Shown: in pieces, positions 18,316-28,836 of the stretch | How the letters are laid out: every line of letters starts with the position of its first letter | How positions within the stretch are numbered: the first letter of the stretch is position 1 | IMG/VR virus record: IMGVR_UViG_3300025101_002824 | Coordinates: 50,085-114,084 of that record | Reading direction: 5' to 3' (one strand) | Length of the DNA: 64,000 bases | DNA from: a virus | Notes under the pieces: model-generated | Told to the model about the DNA's origin: nothing | Database searches by the model: none | Seen by the model: only the letters and a program-made list of their open reading frames with translations | Translations under genes and position numbers: made by a program

Positions 18316-18837
18316 ATGATTAGTAACTTTAAGAAACCTGATTTAAGTAAACCTAGATATAGAGAAAAGGTTTTAAGTTTATTAAACTCTGAGACATTTG
18401 AAAAATTTAAAGAAAAATATCCAATGTACTCTTCAGTTAGTAATGCTAAATTAAATAAAGTTATAAAATCATTCAACGGTAAAATTTGGGATGGTGTAAT
18501 TAATAATAGAAATGGTATAGAACTACCTGAGTCATTAGGTTATCTTTTTATTGGTTCTTGCCCTCCCACTAAAAAAGTTAATATAGATTATGCATTATCT
18601 AAACAATATGGTAAGGTAATACAAAATAAGAATTGGGAAACAAATGGAAACATTGGAAAAATATTTTACACTAACTACTCTCCTAAGTATAAATTTAAAA
18701 CTAGAGAGTTATGGCAATTTAATGCTGTAAGACAATTTAAAAGGTCTGTAGCATCTATATATCCAAAGCAGTGGCAAAAGTATATTTCTGTTCCTAATAA
18801 GTTTAGAGTTGCTGATATGTATAAAAAAGATAAATAA
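18316..18837 (+). CDS. Conserved basic phage protein, unknown function
   Basis: This 173 aa protein is basic and aromatic-rich. The central segment WDGVINNRNGIELPESLGYLFIGSCPP (shown here in parts: GIELPESLGYLFIG, GSCPPTKKVN) and the later motif KIFYTNYSPKYKFK followed by LWQFNAVRQFKRSVA resemble a small protein family I associate with Bacteroidetes phages. No known enzymatic motif, membrane segment or signal peptide is present. The gene directly precedes the connector operon (two bases to the next start) and follows a promoter-like motif, so it is likely the first gene of that operon. The charge suggests nucleic acid binding, without further evidence. Confidence 0.6.
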   Translation: MISNFKKPDLSKPRYREKVLSLLNSETFEKFKEKYPMYSSVSNAKLNKVIKSFNGKIWDGVINNRNGIELPESLGYLFIGSCPPTKKVNIDYALSKQYGKVIQNKNWETNGNIGKIFYTNYSPKYKFKTRELWQFNAVRQFKRSVASIYPKQWQKYISVPNKFRVADMYKKDK

Positions 18838-18839
18838 TT

Positions 18840-19511
18840 ATGACAACAATAGGTGAAGCAATATCTAGAATACGTGGGCAAATAAAAGCAGGAAATCAAG
18901 ATGCTTTTACAACTGATAGATATATATACAGTTTAATAAAAAAGTACGCTCAACTATTTATGCGTAGACAAGATAATGCTAACAAACTTATGAAGTTTAA
19001 TAGTGTTTGGCAACAACTTAAATATGTAAAATTAATTGAAGTAGATAAAATAGAAGCTCAATGTGTTGGAATAGCAAGTGGATGTACTATAAAAAGAACT
19101 GAAAAAAAATTACCTACATTTATGCAAGGTTATTGGGGACCGTTAATTAGAACAGTAAGTTCAATAGATGGAGGTATAGAAGTACAAGCTACTCAGCCAG
19201 GAACTTATGCTTCAATGTCTAAAACAAAAACTTTTAAATATAATAATACAAAATACTTTTGGTTCTTAGATGGTTATTTGTATTTACCTAATGTTGCATG
19301 GGATGCTATAAAATTAGAAGGTGTTTTTGAAGAAGATATAGCAAAGTGGACATGTGAAACAGATGATGATTGTGTTCCTAGATATTTACAAAATCTTTAT
19401 ATACCTGAATTTTTGTTTTCTGAAATAGAAAATCAATTGTTGAATACTGCTTTTAATACAATGAAAGTTCCATCAGAAGATGGTAATAATAATAAAAATC
19501 CAAATAGATAA
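18840..19511 (+). CDS. Connector/ring protein, crAss-like
   Basis: This 223 aa protein has an N-terminal helix-turn pattern (IGEAISRIRGQIK ... YIYSLIKKYAQLFMRR) and a beta-rich middle (FWFLDGYLYLPNVAWDAIKLEGVF) that I recognise as a pattern common in crAss-like head-tail connector proteins. Its family relatives form a ring of the tail barrel below the portal. The stop overlaps the next start (TAATG), so it is translationally coupled to a second connector gene. The two N-terminal cysteine-containing strands (CVGIASGCTI) are notable. Assignment by family impression and gene order. Confidence 0.65.
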   Translation: MTTIGEAISRIRGQIKAGNQDAFTTDRYIYSLIKKYAQLFMRRQDNANKLMKFNSVWQQLKYVKLIEVDKIEAQCVGIASGCTIKRTEKKLPTFMQGYWGPLIRTVSSIDGGIEVQATQPGTYASMSKTKTFKYNNTKYFWFLDGYLYLPNVAWDAIKLEGVFEEDIAKWTCETDDDCVPRYLQNLYIPEFLFSEIENQLLNTAFNTMKVPSEDGNNNKNPNR

Positions 19512-20413
19512 TGAGCGTATCACATAAATATAGAACATTTGATGAACTTTTAGAATCAGTTAAAGTAGACTTTGCAACGTATGATCTAGAAGGAATGATA
19601 GAACCACAACAATTAATTAAAGTTGCTATAAGAGTAAACTATGATTTAGGTTTAAGAATTAATAGAACTGATAACTGCATTGTTGATATAGAAAATAATA
19701 AAGGACAACTTCCATCAAATTTTAAAACATTAAATTTTGCTGCAATTTGCGGTAAGTATAGAGTAAATACAACTCAACCATCTGGAACAACTACTGAGAC
19801 ACAACCAGCAACATATACTCCAGAACCTGGATATACTGCACCATGTGAAGATGGACAAACATGTAAAGATGTATGTATTGTTAAACCATGTGAAAGAGAT
19901 AGCTCTAAAGATTATATGATAATTCAAAGAGTTGGACCATCTACATTTAGAGAATTTAGCACATTTATACCTTTAAGAATTACTGATACATCTAGTGCAT
20001 ATTGTACTACTGAGTGTCCTAACTTAGGTGTAACAGCTGTAGATTTTGCAGAACTTAAAGATGGTTTTATACTTACTAATTTTAAATCAGGTAAAGTATA
20101 TTTAAGTTACCAAGCAACATTAGAAGATGATGGAGGTAATCTTTTAACTCTTGATCATCCTTATTGTAATGAATATTATGAATATGCATTAAAATCAAGA
20201 ATATTAGAAAACATGATGTTTGCTGGAGAAAATGTTGCTAATCAATCTTCAATGATTGAACAAAGATTACGTGCTGCTAGAAATAATGCTTTAGGTTTTG
20301 TTAATACTCCAAACTTTGAAGAGTATAGAAAAATATGGGAAGTTAATAGAAAAGCACAGTACAATAAATATTATGATATGTTTTCAAGTTTTGCTACTAA
20401 TAGAAGAAACTAA
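19511..20413 (+). CDS. Connector/ring protein 2, crAss-like
   Basis: This 300 aa protein starts inside the stop of the preceding gene and ends two bases before the muzzle gene. Its N-terminal part (FDELLESVKVDFATYDLEGM, then IKVAIRVNYDLGLRI) matches my memory of a second ring/connector family in crAss-like phages. A Pro/Thr-rich, Cys-bearing insertion lies at about residues 85-130 (CEDGQTCKDVCIVKPCE). The remainder is mixed alpha/beta with a helical C-terminus. Together with the preceding gene it would form the tail barrel that carries the muzzle and fibres. Confidence 0.65.
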   Translation: MSVSHKYRTFDELLESVKVDFATYDLEGMIEPQQLIKVAIRVNYDLGLRINRTDNCIVDIENNKGQLPSNFKTLNFAAICGKYRVNTTQPSGTTTETQPATYTPEPGYTAPCEDGQTCKDVCIVKPCERDSSKDYMIIQRVGPSTFREFSTFIPLRITDTSSAYCTTECPNLGVTAVDFAELKDGFILTNFKSGKVYLSYQATLEDDGGNLLTLDHPYCNEYYEYALKSRILENMMFAGENVANQSSMIEQRLRAARNNALGFVNTPNFEEYRKIWEVNRKAQYNKYYDMFSSFATNRRN

Positions 20414-20415
20414 AA

Positions 20416-23400
20416 ATGGCTAAAAAGCAGCAAAAAAATACAGGTGGGAAAAAAACTCCTAAACGTCAAAATACTGACATAGTAAATACTAATGCCTTTA
20501 TTAAAGGTATGAATAAAGATACTGATAGTGGATATTTTGATAAACAAAGTTGGTATCATGCACGTAATTTAATAAATAATTCTGTTGATGGTGATTTAGG
20601 TGTAGTTGGTAATGAACCAGCAAATTTAAGATGTGCAAAGATTCCTTATACTGTTATAGGAGGTATTCATTTATATGGAGACCAGTGGGTAATATACTCA
20701 ACTAATGATATATTAAGTGAAATAGGTTTATTTGACGACAGTGAATGTAAATACACTACATTAGTAAATGATGATTGTCTTAATTTTAATAAAGATAATT
20801 TAATTATAGGAGCTGCTAAAGAAAATTTTGATTGCACATGGCAAGTATATTGGGATGATGGTTTAAATCCATCCAGAACATTAAATATTGATAATATACC
20901 ATATGTGCAAATAGTTGATCCAAATACACCAGCTGGATCTACATGTATAAATTATATTAATGCTGAACCATTAATGTTAGATTGTGAAAGAATTAGATTA
21001 GCTCCATTAATTGATATACCATGTATTAAATTAGAAAAAGCAGATCAAGGAGGATTATTAGAAAATGGTAGTTATCAAGTATATGCAGCATATTGTATAA
21101 ATGAAAAACCTGTTACAGATTATTTAGGTATTTCAAATATACAACCAATTTGGTCAAGAGAAGATACACAAGGATCACTTACAATAGAACTTTCTAATTT
21201 AGATACTGAATTTGATCAATTACAAATTGTTGTTAGATCTAGAATAAAAGGTCAAGCTACTAATACAGTATTAGGTTTATATAGCACAGAAACAAAATCA
21301 ATAAATATTGATTATATAAATGCTGAATTACCAAAAGTATTATCAAGCACATTACAAAGAAGAATTCCTACATATGAAAAATCTGAAGGAATGTTTGTTG
21401 TTAATGATTATTTAATAAGATCACAACCTACAGAACAATTTGATTTTAACTATCAACCTTTAGCTAATAATATCCAAACATACTGGACTTCTACACAATA
21501 TCCTTCTAATTATTATAGAGAAGGTGGTAACAAACCTACACTATTAAGAGATGAGCAATATGCTTTTTTTATAAGATTTATATATAATACAGGAGAAAAA
21601 TCAGCATCATATCATATACCTGGACGTGCTCCAACAGCTGCTGATGAATTACCTATTGGAGGTGCTGGTAATAATTTTGATAACTCACCAACATGGAGAG
21701 CAGGTAATACTGCATCTTCTCAACCTGGAAATCCTTTTGTAGCTTCATTACTTGGAACTAATACAGATGATGGTGGAACTATTATTGATGGAGGTCTAAT
21801 GGGATTTTGGGAATCTACAGAAGTTTATTCACCTACTGACCCAACTAGATATGGTAATCTTTGTGGTCAACCTATAAGACATCATAAAATTCCTGATGAA
21901 ACTGTTCCTGGTATAGGGACTACATTAACAGGAGCTGGTGAAACCATTCATGTTATAGGTGCTGCTTTTGATAATATAGCACCTCCTGTTGATAATGATG
22001 GTAATGTAATACCTAACATTATTGGATATGAAATATTAGTAGGTAGCCGAGCAGGTAATAGATCTATACTTGCTAAAGGTATTATGAAACACATGTTTAG
22101 GTTTAGAAGAACTCAAAATGATGGTATACGTAATGCTCAAGGATCACCAGATAATTTTGCTTCAGGAACAGGTTTAATGCCTAATTATCCTTTTAATGAT
22201 TTAAGAGCAGATCCTTATTTAATTGGTAGAGATAGTAATAGTATTAGCCAATTGCCTTGGTATGCACAATTTGGAACAGCACCAGAAGAAAATTGGCACA
22301 GAGGAAATACAAATCAAGCTGATGGTTTAGAATTTAATACTGTTGATGCACGGACATTTACTTTTCATTCACCAGAATTAAATTTCTCTAGATTATATTT
22401 AAATCCAACTACAGTAAAAATTTATAAAACAGTAAGTGGAATTGTTTTAGGAAGATTTAAAAAATCAGAAGAACATCCTAGAATGAAGTTATTAAAAAAT
22501 AGAGCAGCAACTGTAGCAGCATTAGTTGGTGTAGGTTATGCTTTAGCAGAAATGCGTGGTAAAAGAAATTATAAGATTGATACCATGCAATCTACGTCTA
22601 TTGGTGAATTTGGTGCACATGCTTTAGGATCTGGTTCACATATGTCACCTTTTGTTGGTCCTGGTACAGGACTTGCTGCTGCAAATGTAGGTGCATCATC
22701 AGCAAGTATTTGGCTTGGAGCTGCAGCAGATGTAGGTTTTAATACTTTAGTTGATATAGGCGCTATATTTGGTGCTGGTAAAGTAGTTCGTCAAGTAGGT
22801 ACACCTATTTATCAACAAGTTGAAGTTGCGTCTACAGCTGCAGCAGCTGGACATATTGGTCCAAAAAGATCTATTCAATATATGGGTAGTGATTTTTCTT
22901 CTATTCCTTCATTAATGTCTATTGCAATAGGTATTATTTCATTTTTAAATTATGTTGCAGTTGGTGGTGATAAAATTATTGATTTAATATTGAATCTTAT
23001 AGGGTTTCAAAACTATGCAATGAAATATATATCTCATGGATATTATCAAAATGAAACTCCATTTTTAGGTACACAATTTAGACAATCTGTAGATAGAGCA
23101 AGATATATTAAAAGTGCTATACAATCATTTGATGGTCAAGATGTAATATACAATAACCTTAGACCTTCTACTGTTGTATTTAAAGTGGCTAATCCATGGG
23201 GAGATTCTTTACCAGGAATTAATGGAGGGCCTATTGATAACACTAAATTTACAATTGGTGCAGGAGCAAATGGATGTGCAGGTAATGGTAATAATAGTAT
23301 GAGTTGGTATAATCCAGGAGAGGAAGTAGAATCAACTGCAGTTGCACATTATATGTCATTTAAAACTTTAATGGATAATCAATATGGTCAGTTAGATAGT

Positions 23401-26400
23401 ATTATTCAACTTACTACACAAAATTGTTTTTATTTTAGAACACAACAAAATGTTGATCCTGATGGTAATATTCTTCCAATAATTTCACAAGATAGATTTA
23501 GTACTGATACAGTATATGCGGGTGATTCATATATATGTAGATATACAGAAAAATCAATTATGCCATTCTTCTTTGACTTTTTAAAAGAAGGAAGAGATGG
23601 TATACCATTTGATTATTCTAAATATGCAAATGTACCATTTCCTAGATTTTGGATGAATTCAGAAAAATTCCGTATGGATCAATTTGTAAGACCAATAACA
23701 AGTTTAAGGTTTAGATGGAATGGAACTGAAGCTTTACCTTCTGGGTATTATAATATGGATTGTCCAGAAAATGGTGGTTATTGTGCACCTCAAGGTGTTT
23801 TTCAACCAGGTACAATTGGTACAGGATTAGGTGCAAATTTTGGTGAAGGAGGAGCTGCTGGTTCAACACAACAAGATGGATCTTCTGCTGGTTCTGGTGC
23901 TATAAATCAAAATCAAACTGGTTTTACACAAAGTTCAGCTGTAGGTGGTGCAGCTTGGGATGATCCTAATGATGATTGGAATCTAGAAAACAGTATGGCA
24001 GCATATAATAATAGGTTTCAAGTTATAAATATTAGTGGTAATGGTAATGGAGGTTCAGATATACCATATAATATTAACATGGGTAGTAATAGTGAAAGAT
24101 GGTCAATAATTGGAGCAGGACAAGATGTTATAACAATAACACCTGCAGCTGGTGTACTAAATCCAGTCCCTACAAATCCAGCAAATCCGCCTGGACCAGC
24201 TTTAGCTGCAGCCGTAGAAACTACACCTAATTTTAATATAACCATAGAAGATCATAGTTACAGTGTACCTTTAGATTCTCCTGGTAATGGACCTTCTATT
24301 ACTAAACAATGTGGTTGTGATTTTGTTAGTTTTGTTAGAGAAGATACAGATGATAGTACATTTACTCCTAGTTTATTTAGTGATTTTGGAACAGCAACAG
24401 CAAGATTAATTTGGGATTGGTCATCTGGTACATTTATAGGTATGACAAATGTAGCAACTGGTTTTTATGCTTCTAATGACCCTACAATAACTGCAGGTGG
24501 TACAGGAAATCCAAGTGATGTTTTAACAAGTTCTGCAAATTTTACATTTCAAAGTGGACTTCTGACTAATCAAGTACAAGATGGTTTTCCATTTGTTTGT
24601 AACAATACAGCAATAATGGGTCAAGGTGCATTTCAATTTCCTAATGCTCAAGCTACTCCAGGAGGTGCTAATGATATAAGTGCTGCTAATCAAAGAAATG
24701 GTGTACAAGCTGGTGGACCAGGTGATCCTCAAGCTCTTGCTGATAATGCCGAACAAGCAGCACAAGATTCAGTATTTGTAACAGGTAATCAACCAGGAGC
24801 TGTAGGTGCTGGTGGTACTGCTACTGGGGGATTATTTGTAATTAAAACAGGATATATGTATACCCATAATTGCGGTATAAATGATTTCTGGGTTGAATCT
24901 TCAATGAATCTAGCTTATAGAGATTATGAAGATGTAGCAAGAAAACAACATTATGATGATGAAAATTTTACTGATCTTGTAGAATTATTTCATGCTAAAA
25001 TTGTAAATTTAGATAATTATTATTTTTATGATAGATCAACATCAGTTGATAAATTTTGGGGTTCATCATGGGGACGTATACAACCAAGTTATTATGATCC
25101 ATTAATTGCAGAAAACTGTTTTATTAAATATCCAAAAAGATTATTATACTCAGTTCCAGCTACAGGATTTAAAGATAAAGCAACGCTTTCAAATAAAAAT
25201 GATGCAAAACAAGATTTTTGGAGAGTGTATCTTACAGAAAACTTTAGAGATTTTAAAGCAAAAGTTACAACAATAAAACCTATTAATGAGACAGGAGCTT
25301 TAATATTCTTTCCAACAATGTCTCCTAAAATGTTCCAAGGACAAGATAGATTACAACTATCTAATACAAAACTTACAATTGGTGATGGAGGATTATTTAG
25401 TCAAGCTTTTCAAAATATAACAAACTCTGATGTATCACACGAGTATGGATCATGTGAAAGTGCAAGAAGTGTATTAAATACTCCTTTTGGTATTTTCTTT
25501 GTATCTCAAGCACAAGGTAAGATTTTTCAATATAGACCAGGTGGTGGTTTAACACCAATATCAGATCAAGGTATGAAATGGTGGATGAATAAATTTTTAC
25601 CATCTAAGCTATTAGAATACTTTCCTTTAATAGAAGATTGTCCTGAAGCAGTAGACAATCCTGTAAATGGTGCAGGTATACAAACTGTATATGATCCTAA
25701 TAATGACATAGTATATTTCTGTAAAAAAGATTTTATACCATTACCGCAATTTCAAGATAATGATTGTATAGAATATATACCTTGTGAAGGTTTTGTTTAT
25801 AATGCAACAAATTGTGAAGGTTTACCACAAGTACCTTCATGTCCTGAAGGATATACATTAATACAAGATCCTGTAACAGGGCAAGATGTTTGTCAATTAT
25901 TATATACTGAAGAACCAATTATATTAGCTACAGAACAATTTAATTATGGTGCAGGTATTGCTATTGGTACTGACTTAGGATTTGGTAATAATGGAACAGC
26001 AAGATATGGTGTAGATTGGCCTATTGTAATTGATGATGTATTTACTGATGGAATGCCTACTAACCAAGCTGATCCAAATACATGGCATTATATAACAGAT
26101 AATGGATCAAATGCATGGTGGAGAAATGCAAATCCAACTAATGGAACAAATGGTATTATTAACAGATTAATGAGAGGAGCTGCTGGTACACCAGGGGGAC
26201 AATTTGCACAAGCAGAATTTCAAATTAATATTCCTACTGCTAAAACTGTACATATTTTATTAGCAGCTGATAATGCGTTTGCATTAGATTTAGATACTGG
26301 AACAGGATATACAAATTTTGTAACACCTGTTGATGCAACTATATTTGGTGCTGTAACTCAGGGTGGTGGTATATGGAATCCTCAAGCAGTTCCAGGAGGA

Positions 26401-28836
26401 AATTTTGCATGGTTATCAGGTGATGCAGTTGATGCATCTCAATATTCAAAAGCTTGGATATATAAATTAGATTTACCATCAGGATGTACAAAATTTAGAA
26501 TGACAGGTACTAACAATGGTGCTGGTTTTGCAGGTCTTGCTGCTGCTGTTATTGATGTTAATGATTATCAAGATATACAAGATGCTACATCATGGGAATC
26601 TTTACCTAAATTATGGGATTCTGAAACTTATGATTTTATTGTTCCTGGAACTACTACTGATTTTAGATGTCCTCCAAACTTTACAATATTTACTGACGGT
26701 ACAGATGGTAGTACAGAAGAGTGTCCAGTATGTAGAGAAGATATAATAATATATAATTGTGATTGTATGACAGATCCAACATCTAATATACCAGGTGTAT
26801 TAATAGGAACATGTCCAGATGCATTTGGTAATGCTGGATCATCTTATTGTCAATACGAAGGATATGCTGATGTTGAAATGATTGATCAAACTTATCCTAT
26901 AGAAGTATTAGATACTAATTACTTTAAAGATATATCTTGGACTATTAGTTATGATCCAAAAACTAAAGCATGGTTATCTTTCCATGATTGGCATCCTAAG
27001 TTAGCATTTAATAGTATAAGACATTTCTTAACTACTAATACTGAAATGACAGAAGTTCCTCAATGTCCAGATGGATATACATGGAATGGTACAAGATGTT
27101 GTTTATCATTACATCATGAAGAGTTAGCAGAAGTTAATGTAACTGAATTTTTATCTACAGTTGAAAGTACACCAGCAACTGTACAAGCATTTTCTGAAAC
27201 AATGGATATTGTTATTGTAATAGATTTTTCAACATCTATGAGAAACAATGGTGGAATTGGAGCAGCAATGCAATTTGTATCAACATTTGTAAGCGGTATG
27301 GCTCCAGGTATGTTAGGAGGTCCATATGCAGGTCAAGTAAGAATAGGACATGGTAGATGGGGTAGTGGTTCTGCATCTGCGTCTCCTCCAGGAGATCCTG
27401 CACAAATAGTAGGTTTAACTGATGATCCAGCTATAGCTGGTGGAAGTCTTACTGCTACTAATACTCCAATAGGTCAAACACAATATTGGCCACAAAGTGG
27501 AACAACCTTTAATGATGGTATAGATCTTGCTAATACTATGCTTACAGGAAGTACAGCTCAACAAAAAATTGTTATATTTGTTACTGATGCAGGTAGTGCT
27601 CCAAATAATCCAACAAATTTAGCAAATGCTACACAATTAATAGCATTATTTGTTGATAATGCAACTAGTGCAAATAATTGTAGTACTACTACTGGTTATG
27701 GTGATGATCTTGGACCTTTAATTACAGATACAGGTTTACCATCAAATCCGGCATATGATGTTGTAAGATGCGCAAATGTTGGAACTCTTCCAAGAAACGT
27801 ATATCATATAGGGTCAGGTATTGATCCTGGTGAAGAAGGACATGCAGCTTCAGTTGCACAAGATTTAGTTCAATCTTTTACACAATGTACATGTACACAA
27901 GGAATAATTGATACAAGTCCTCTTAATCCTCCATGTTTACCTTTACCATCACCTCCACCACAATGTATAACTTGTTCTTGTCCTCCAGGATTTACTTTAA
28001 TTGGTACTTGTGATAATTCACAAAATCCACCAATATGTAGAAAAATGGATTGTGAATGTACAAGTCCTTTATTTAATCCAGATGAAGACTTAACAATAAG
28101 TGGAGAATGTGATGATATTGTACAATATTTTAATCCATTAACTGGAACAGGTAATCCAACTTATGTAAATACTAATCCTTTATTTTGTATATATGATTAT
28201 GAAGATTGTGTACCTGCTAATTATGAATTAGGATTCTTTTGGAAACATAATATTAGAACTGATTTATTTAATAATTATTATGATAAAAATTATCCTTGGG
28301 AAGTAGATATAATTGAAACTACTGGTCAGCAAGTTACTACATTAAGAAGTATAGAATATCAAATGGAAGCTTATTTATATCAAAATGAAGGTAAAGATAG
28401 ATTCCATGATTTAGATTATAATTTTGATGAAGCTGTTATTTATAATTCAGAACAAGTATCAGGATTATTAGAATTAGAATTAGAACCAAAAAATAATGTT
28501 CAATTGTCAATGTTATATCCTATTGTTGGACCTAACAGTATAAGAACATTGTTTAGTAAAGTTGAACAAAAATATAGATTTAATCAATTTTTTGATATTA
28601 CTGCTGACAGAGGAGAGTTTACAGCAGCAACTAATACAATTTGGGAAACAGATTGGGATGGATATGTTAGAACATTAAACCCAGCTAATTTAAATTATAA
28701 TAAAGCACAACATCAAAGAAAGAAATTTAGACATTACTTTAATCATGTGCTATTAAGAAAATCAGATGAAGCTGCTACAACTAGAAAGATGTTATTAAAA
28801 TTAGAGAATACTAAATTAAATGTATCATTTAGATAA
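20416..28836 (+). CDS. Giant muzzle/stabilisation-type tail protein with VWA domain
   Basis: This 2806 aa protein probably forms the end of the tail barrel. The N-terminus (VNTNAFIKGMNKDTDSGYFD, followed by many beta strands) is typical of the crAss-like tail protein related to phage stabilisation proteins. A hydrophobic section lies near residues 695-860, with two potential membrane-spanning helices. A von Willebrand A domain is inserted at about residues 2258-2450: D2270-F-S2272-T-S2274 with T2363/T2364 and D2391 forms a complete MIDAS metal site. Four Cys motifs of type CP..(F/Y)T occur at C1809, C2085, C2217 and C2522. The protein is about twice the length known for this role; the extra length is mostly Gly/Asn-rich linkers and these domains. 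The stop overlaps the next start. Confidence 0.7.
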   Translation: MAKKQQKNTGGKKTPKRQNTDIVNTNAFIKGMNKDTDSGYFDKQSWYHARNLINNSVDGDLGVVGNEPANLRCAKIPYTVIGGIHLYGDQWVIYSTNDILSEIGLFDDSECKYTTLVNDDCLNFNKDNLIIGAAKENFDCTWQVYWDDGLNPSRTLNIDNIPYVQIVDPNTPAGSTCINYINAEPLMLDCERIRLAPLIDIPCIKLEKADQGGLLENGSYQVYAAYCINEKPVTDYLGISNIQPIWSREDTQGSLTIELSNLDTEFDQLQIVVRSRIKGQATNTVLGLYSTETKSINIDYINAELPKVLSSTLQRRIPTYEKSEGMFVVNDYLIRSQPTEQFDFNYQPLANNIQTYWTSTQYPSNYYREGGNKPTLLRDEQYAFFIRFIYNTGEKSASYHIPGRAPTAADELPIGGAGNNFDNSPTWRAGNTASSQPGNPFVASLLGTNTDDGGTIIDGGLMGFWESTEVYSPTDPTRYGNLCGQPIRHHKIPDETVPGIGTTLTGAGETIHVIGAAFDNIAPPVDNDGNVIPNIIGYEILVGSRAGNRSILAKGIMKHMFRFRRTQNDGIRNAQGSPDNFASGTGLMPNYPFNDLRADPYLIGRDSNSISQLPWYAQFGTAPEENWHRGNTNQADGLEFNTVDARTFTFHSPELNFSRLYLNPTTVKIYKTVSGIVLGRFKKSEEHPRMKLLKNRAATVAALVGVGYALAEMRGKRNYKIDTMQSTSIGEFGAHALGSGSHMSPFVGPGTGLAAANVGASSASIWLGAAADVGFNTLVDIGAIFGAGKVVRQVGTPIYQQVEVASTAAAAGHIGPKRSIQYMGSDFSSIPSLMSIAIGIISFLNYVAVGGDKIIDLILNLIGFQNYAMKYISHGYYQNETPFLGTQFRQSVDRARYIKSAIQSFDGQDVIYNNLRPSTVVFKVANPWGDSLPGINGGPIDNTKFTIGAGANGCAGNGNNSMSWYNPGEEVESTAVAHYMSFKTLMDNQYGQLDSIIQLTTQNCFYFRTQQNVDPDGNILPIISQDRFSTDTVYAGDSYICRYTEKSIMPFFFDFLKEGRDGIPFDYSKYANVPFPRFWMNSEKFRMDQFVRPITSLRFRWNGTEALPSGYYNMDCPENGGYCAPQGVFQPGTIGTGLGANFGEGGAAGSTQQDGSSAGSGAINQNQTGFTQSSAVGGAAWDDPNDDWNLENSMAAYNNRFQVINISGNGNGGSDIPYNINMGSNSERWSIIGAGQDVITITPAAGVLNPVPTNPANPPGPALAAAVETTPNFNITIEDHSYSVPLDSPGNGPSITKQCGCDFVSFVREDTDDSTFTPSLFSDFGTATARLIWDWSSGTFIGMTNVATGFYASNDPTITAGGTGNPSDVLTSSANFTFQSGLLTNQVQDGFPFVCNNTAIMGQGAFQFPNAQATPGGANDISAANQRNGVQAGGPGDPQALADNAEQAAQDSVFVTGNQPGAVGAGGTATGGLFVIKTGYMYTHNCGINDFWVESSMNLAYRDYEDVARKQHYDDENFTDLVELFHAKIVNLDNYYFYDRSTSVDKFWGSSWGRIQPSYYDPLIAENCFIKYPKRLLYSVPATGFKDKATLSNKNDAKQDFWRVYLTENFRDFKAKVTTIKPINETGALIFFPTMSPKMFQGQDRLQLSNTKLTIGDGGLFSQAFQNITNSDVSHEYGSCESARSVLNTPFGIFFVSQAQGKIFQYRPGGGLTPISDQGMKWWMNKFLPSKLLEYFPLIEDCPEAVDNPVNGAGIQTVYDPNNDIVYFCKKDFIPLPQFQDNDCIEYIPCEGFVYNATNCEGLPQVPSCPEGYTLIQDPVTGQDVCQLLYTEEPIILATEQFNYGAGIAIGTDLGFGNNGTARYGVDWPIVIDDVFTDGMPTNQADPNTWHYITDNGSNAWWRNANPTNGTNGIINRLMRGAAGTPGGQFAQAEFQINIPTAKTVHILLAADNAFALDLDTGTGYTNFVTPVDATIFGAVTQGGGIWNPQAVPGGNFAWLSGDAVDASQYSKAWIYKLDLPSGCTKFRMTGTNNGAGFAGLAAAVIDVNDYQDIQDATSWESLPKLWDSETYDFIVPGTTTDFRCPPNFTIFTDGTDGSTEECPVCREDIIIYNCDCMTDPTSNIPGVLIGTCPDAFGNAGSSYCQYEGYADVEMIDQTYPIEVLDTNYFKDISWTISYDPKTKAWLSFHDWHPKLAFNSIRHFLTTNTEMTEVPQCPDGYTWNGTRCCLSLHHEELAEVNVTEFLSTVESTPATVQAFSETMDIVIVIDFSTSMRNNGGIGAAMQFVSTFVSGMAPGMLGGPYAGQVRIGHGRWGSGSASASPPGDPAQIVGLTDDPAIAGGSLTATNTPIGQTQYWPQSGTTFNDGIDLANTMLTGSTAQQKIVIFVTDAGSAPNNPTNLANATQLIALFVDNATSANNCSTTTGYGDDLGPLITDTGLPSNPAYDVVRCANVGTLPRNVYHIGSGIDPGEEGHAASVAQDLVQSFTQCTCTQGIIDTSPLNPPCLPLPSPPPQCITCSCPPGFTLIGTCDNSQNPPICRKMDCECTSPLFNPDEDLTISGECDDIVQYFNPLTGTGNPTYVNTNPLFCIYDYEDCVPANYELGFFWKHNIRTDLFNNYYDKNYPWEVDIIETTGQQVTTLRSIEYQMEAYLYQNEGKDRFHDLDYNFDEAVIYNSEQVSGLLELELEPKNNVQLSMLYPIVGPNSIRTLFSKVEQKYRFNQFFDITADRGEFTAATNTIWETDWDGYVRTLNPANLNYNKAQHQRKKFRHYFNHVLLRKSDEAATTRKMLLKLENTKLNVSFR

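Noticed and set aside
20416-28836. Programmed frameshift in the long tail operon
   Set aside because: No slippery heptamer with overlapping frames at gene junctions; junctions are simple TAATG overlaps or short gaps.
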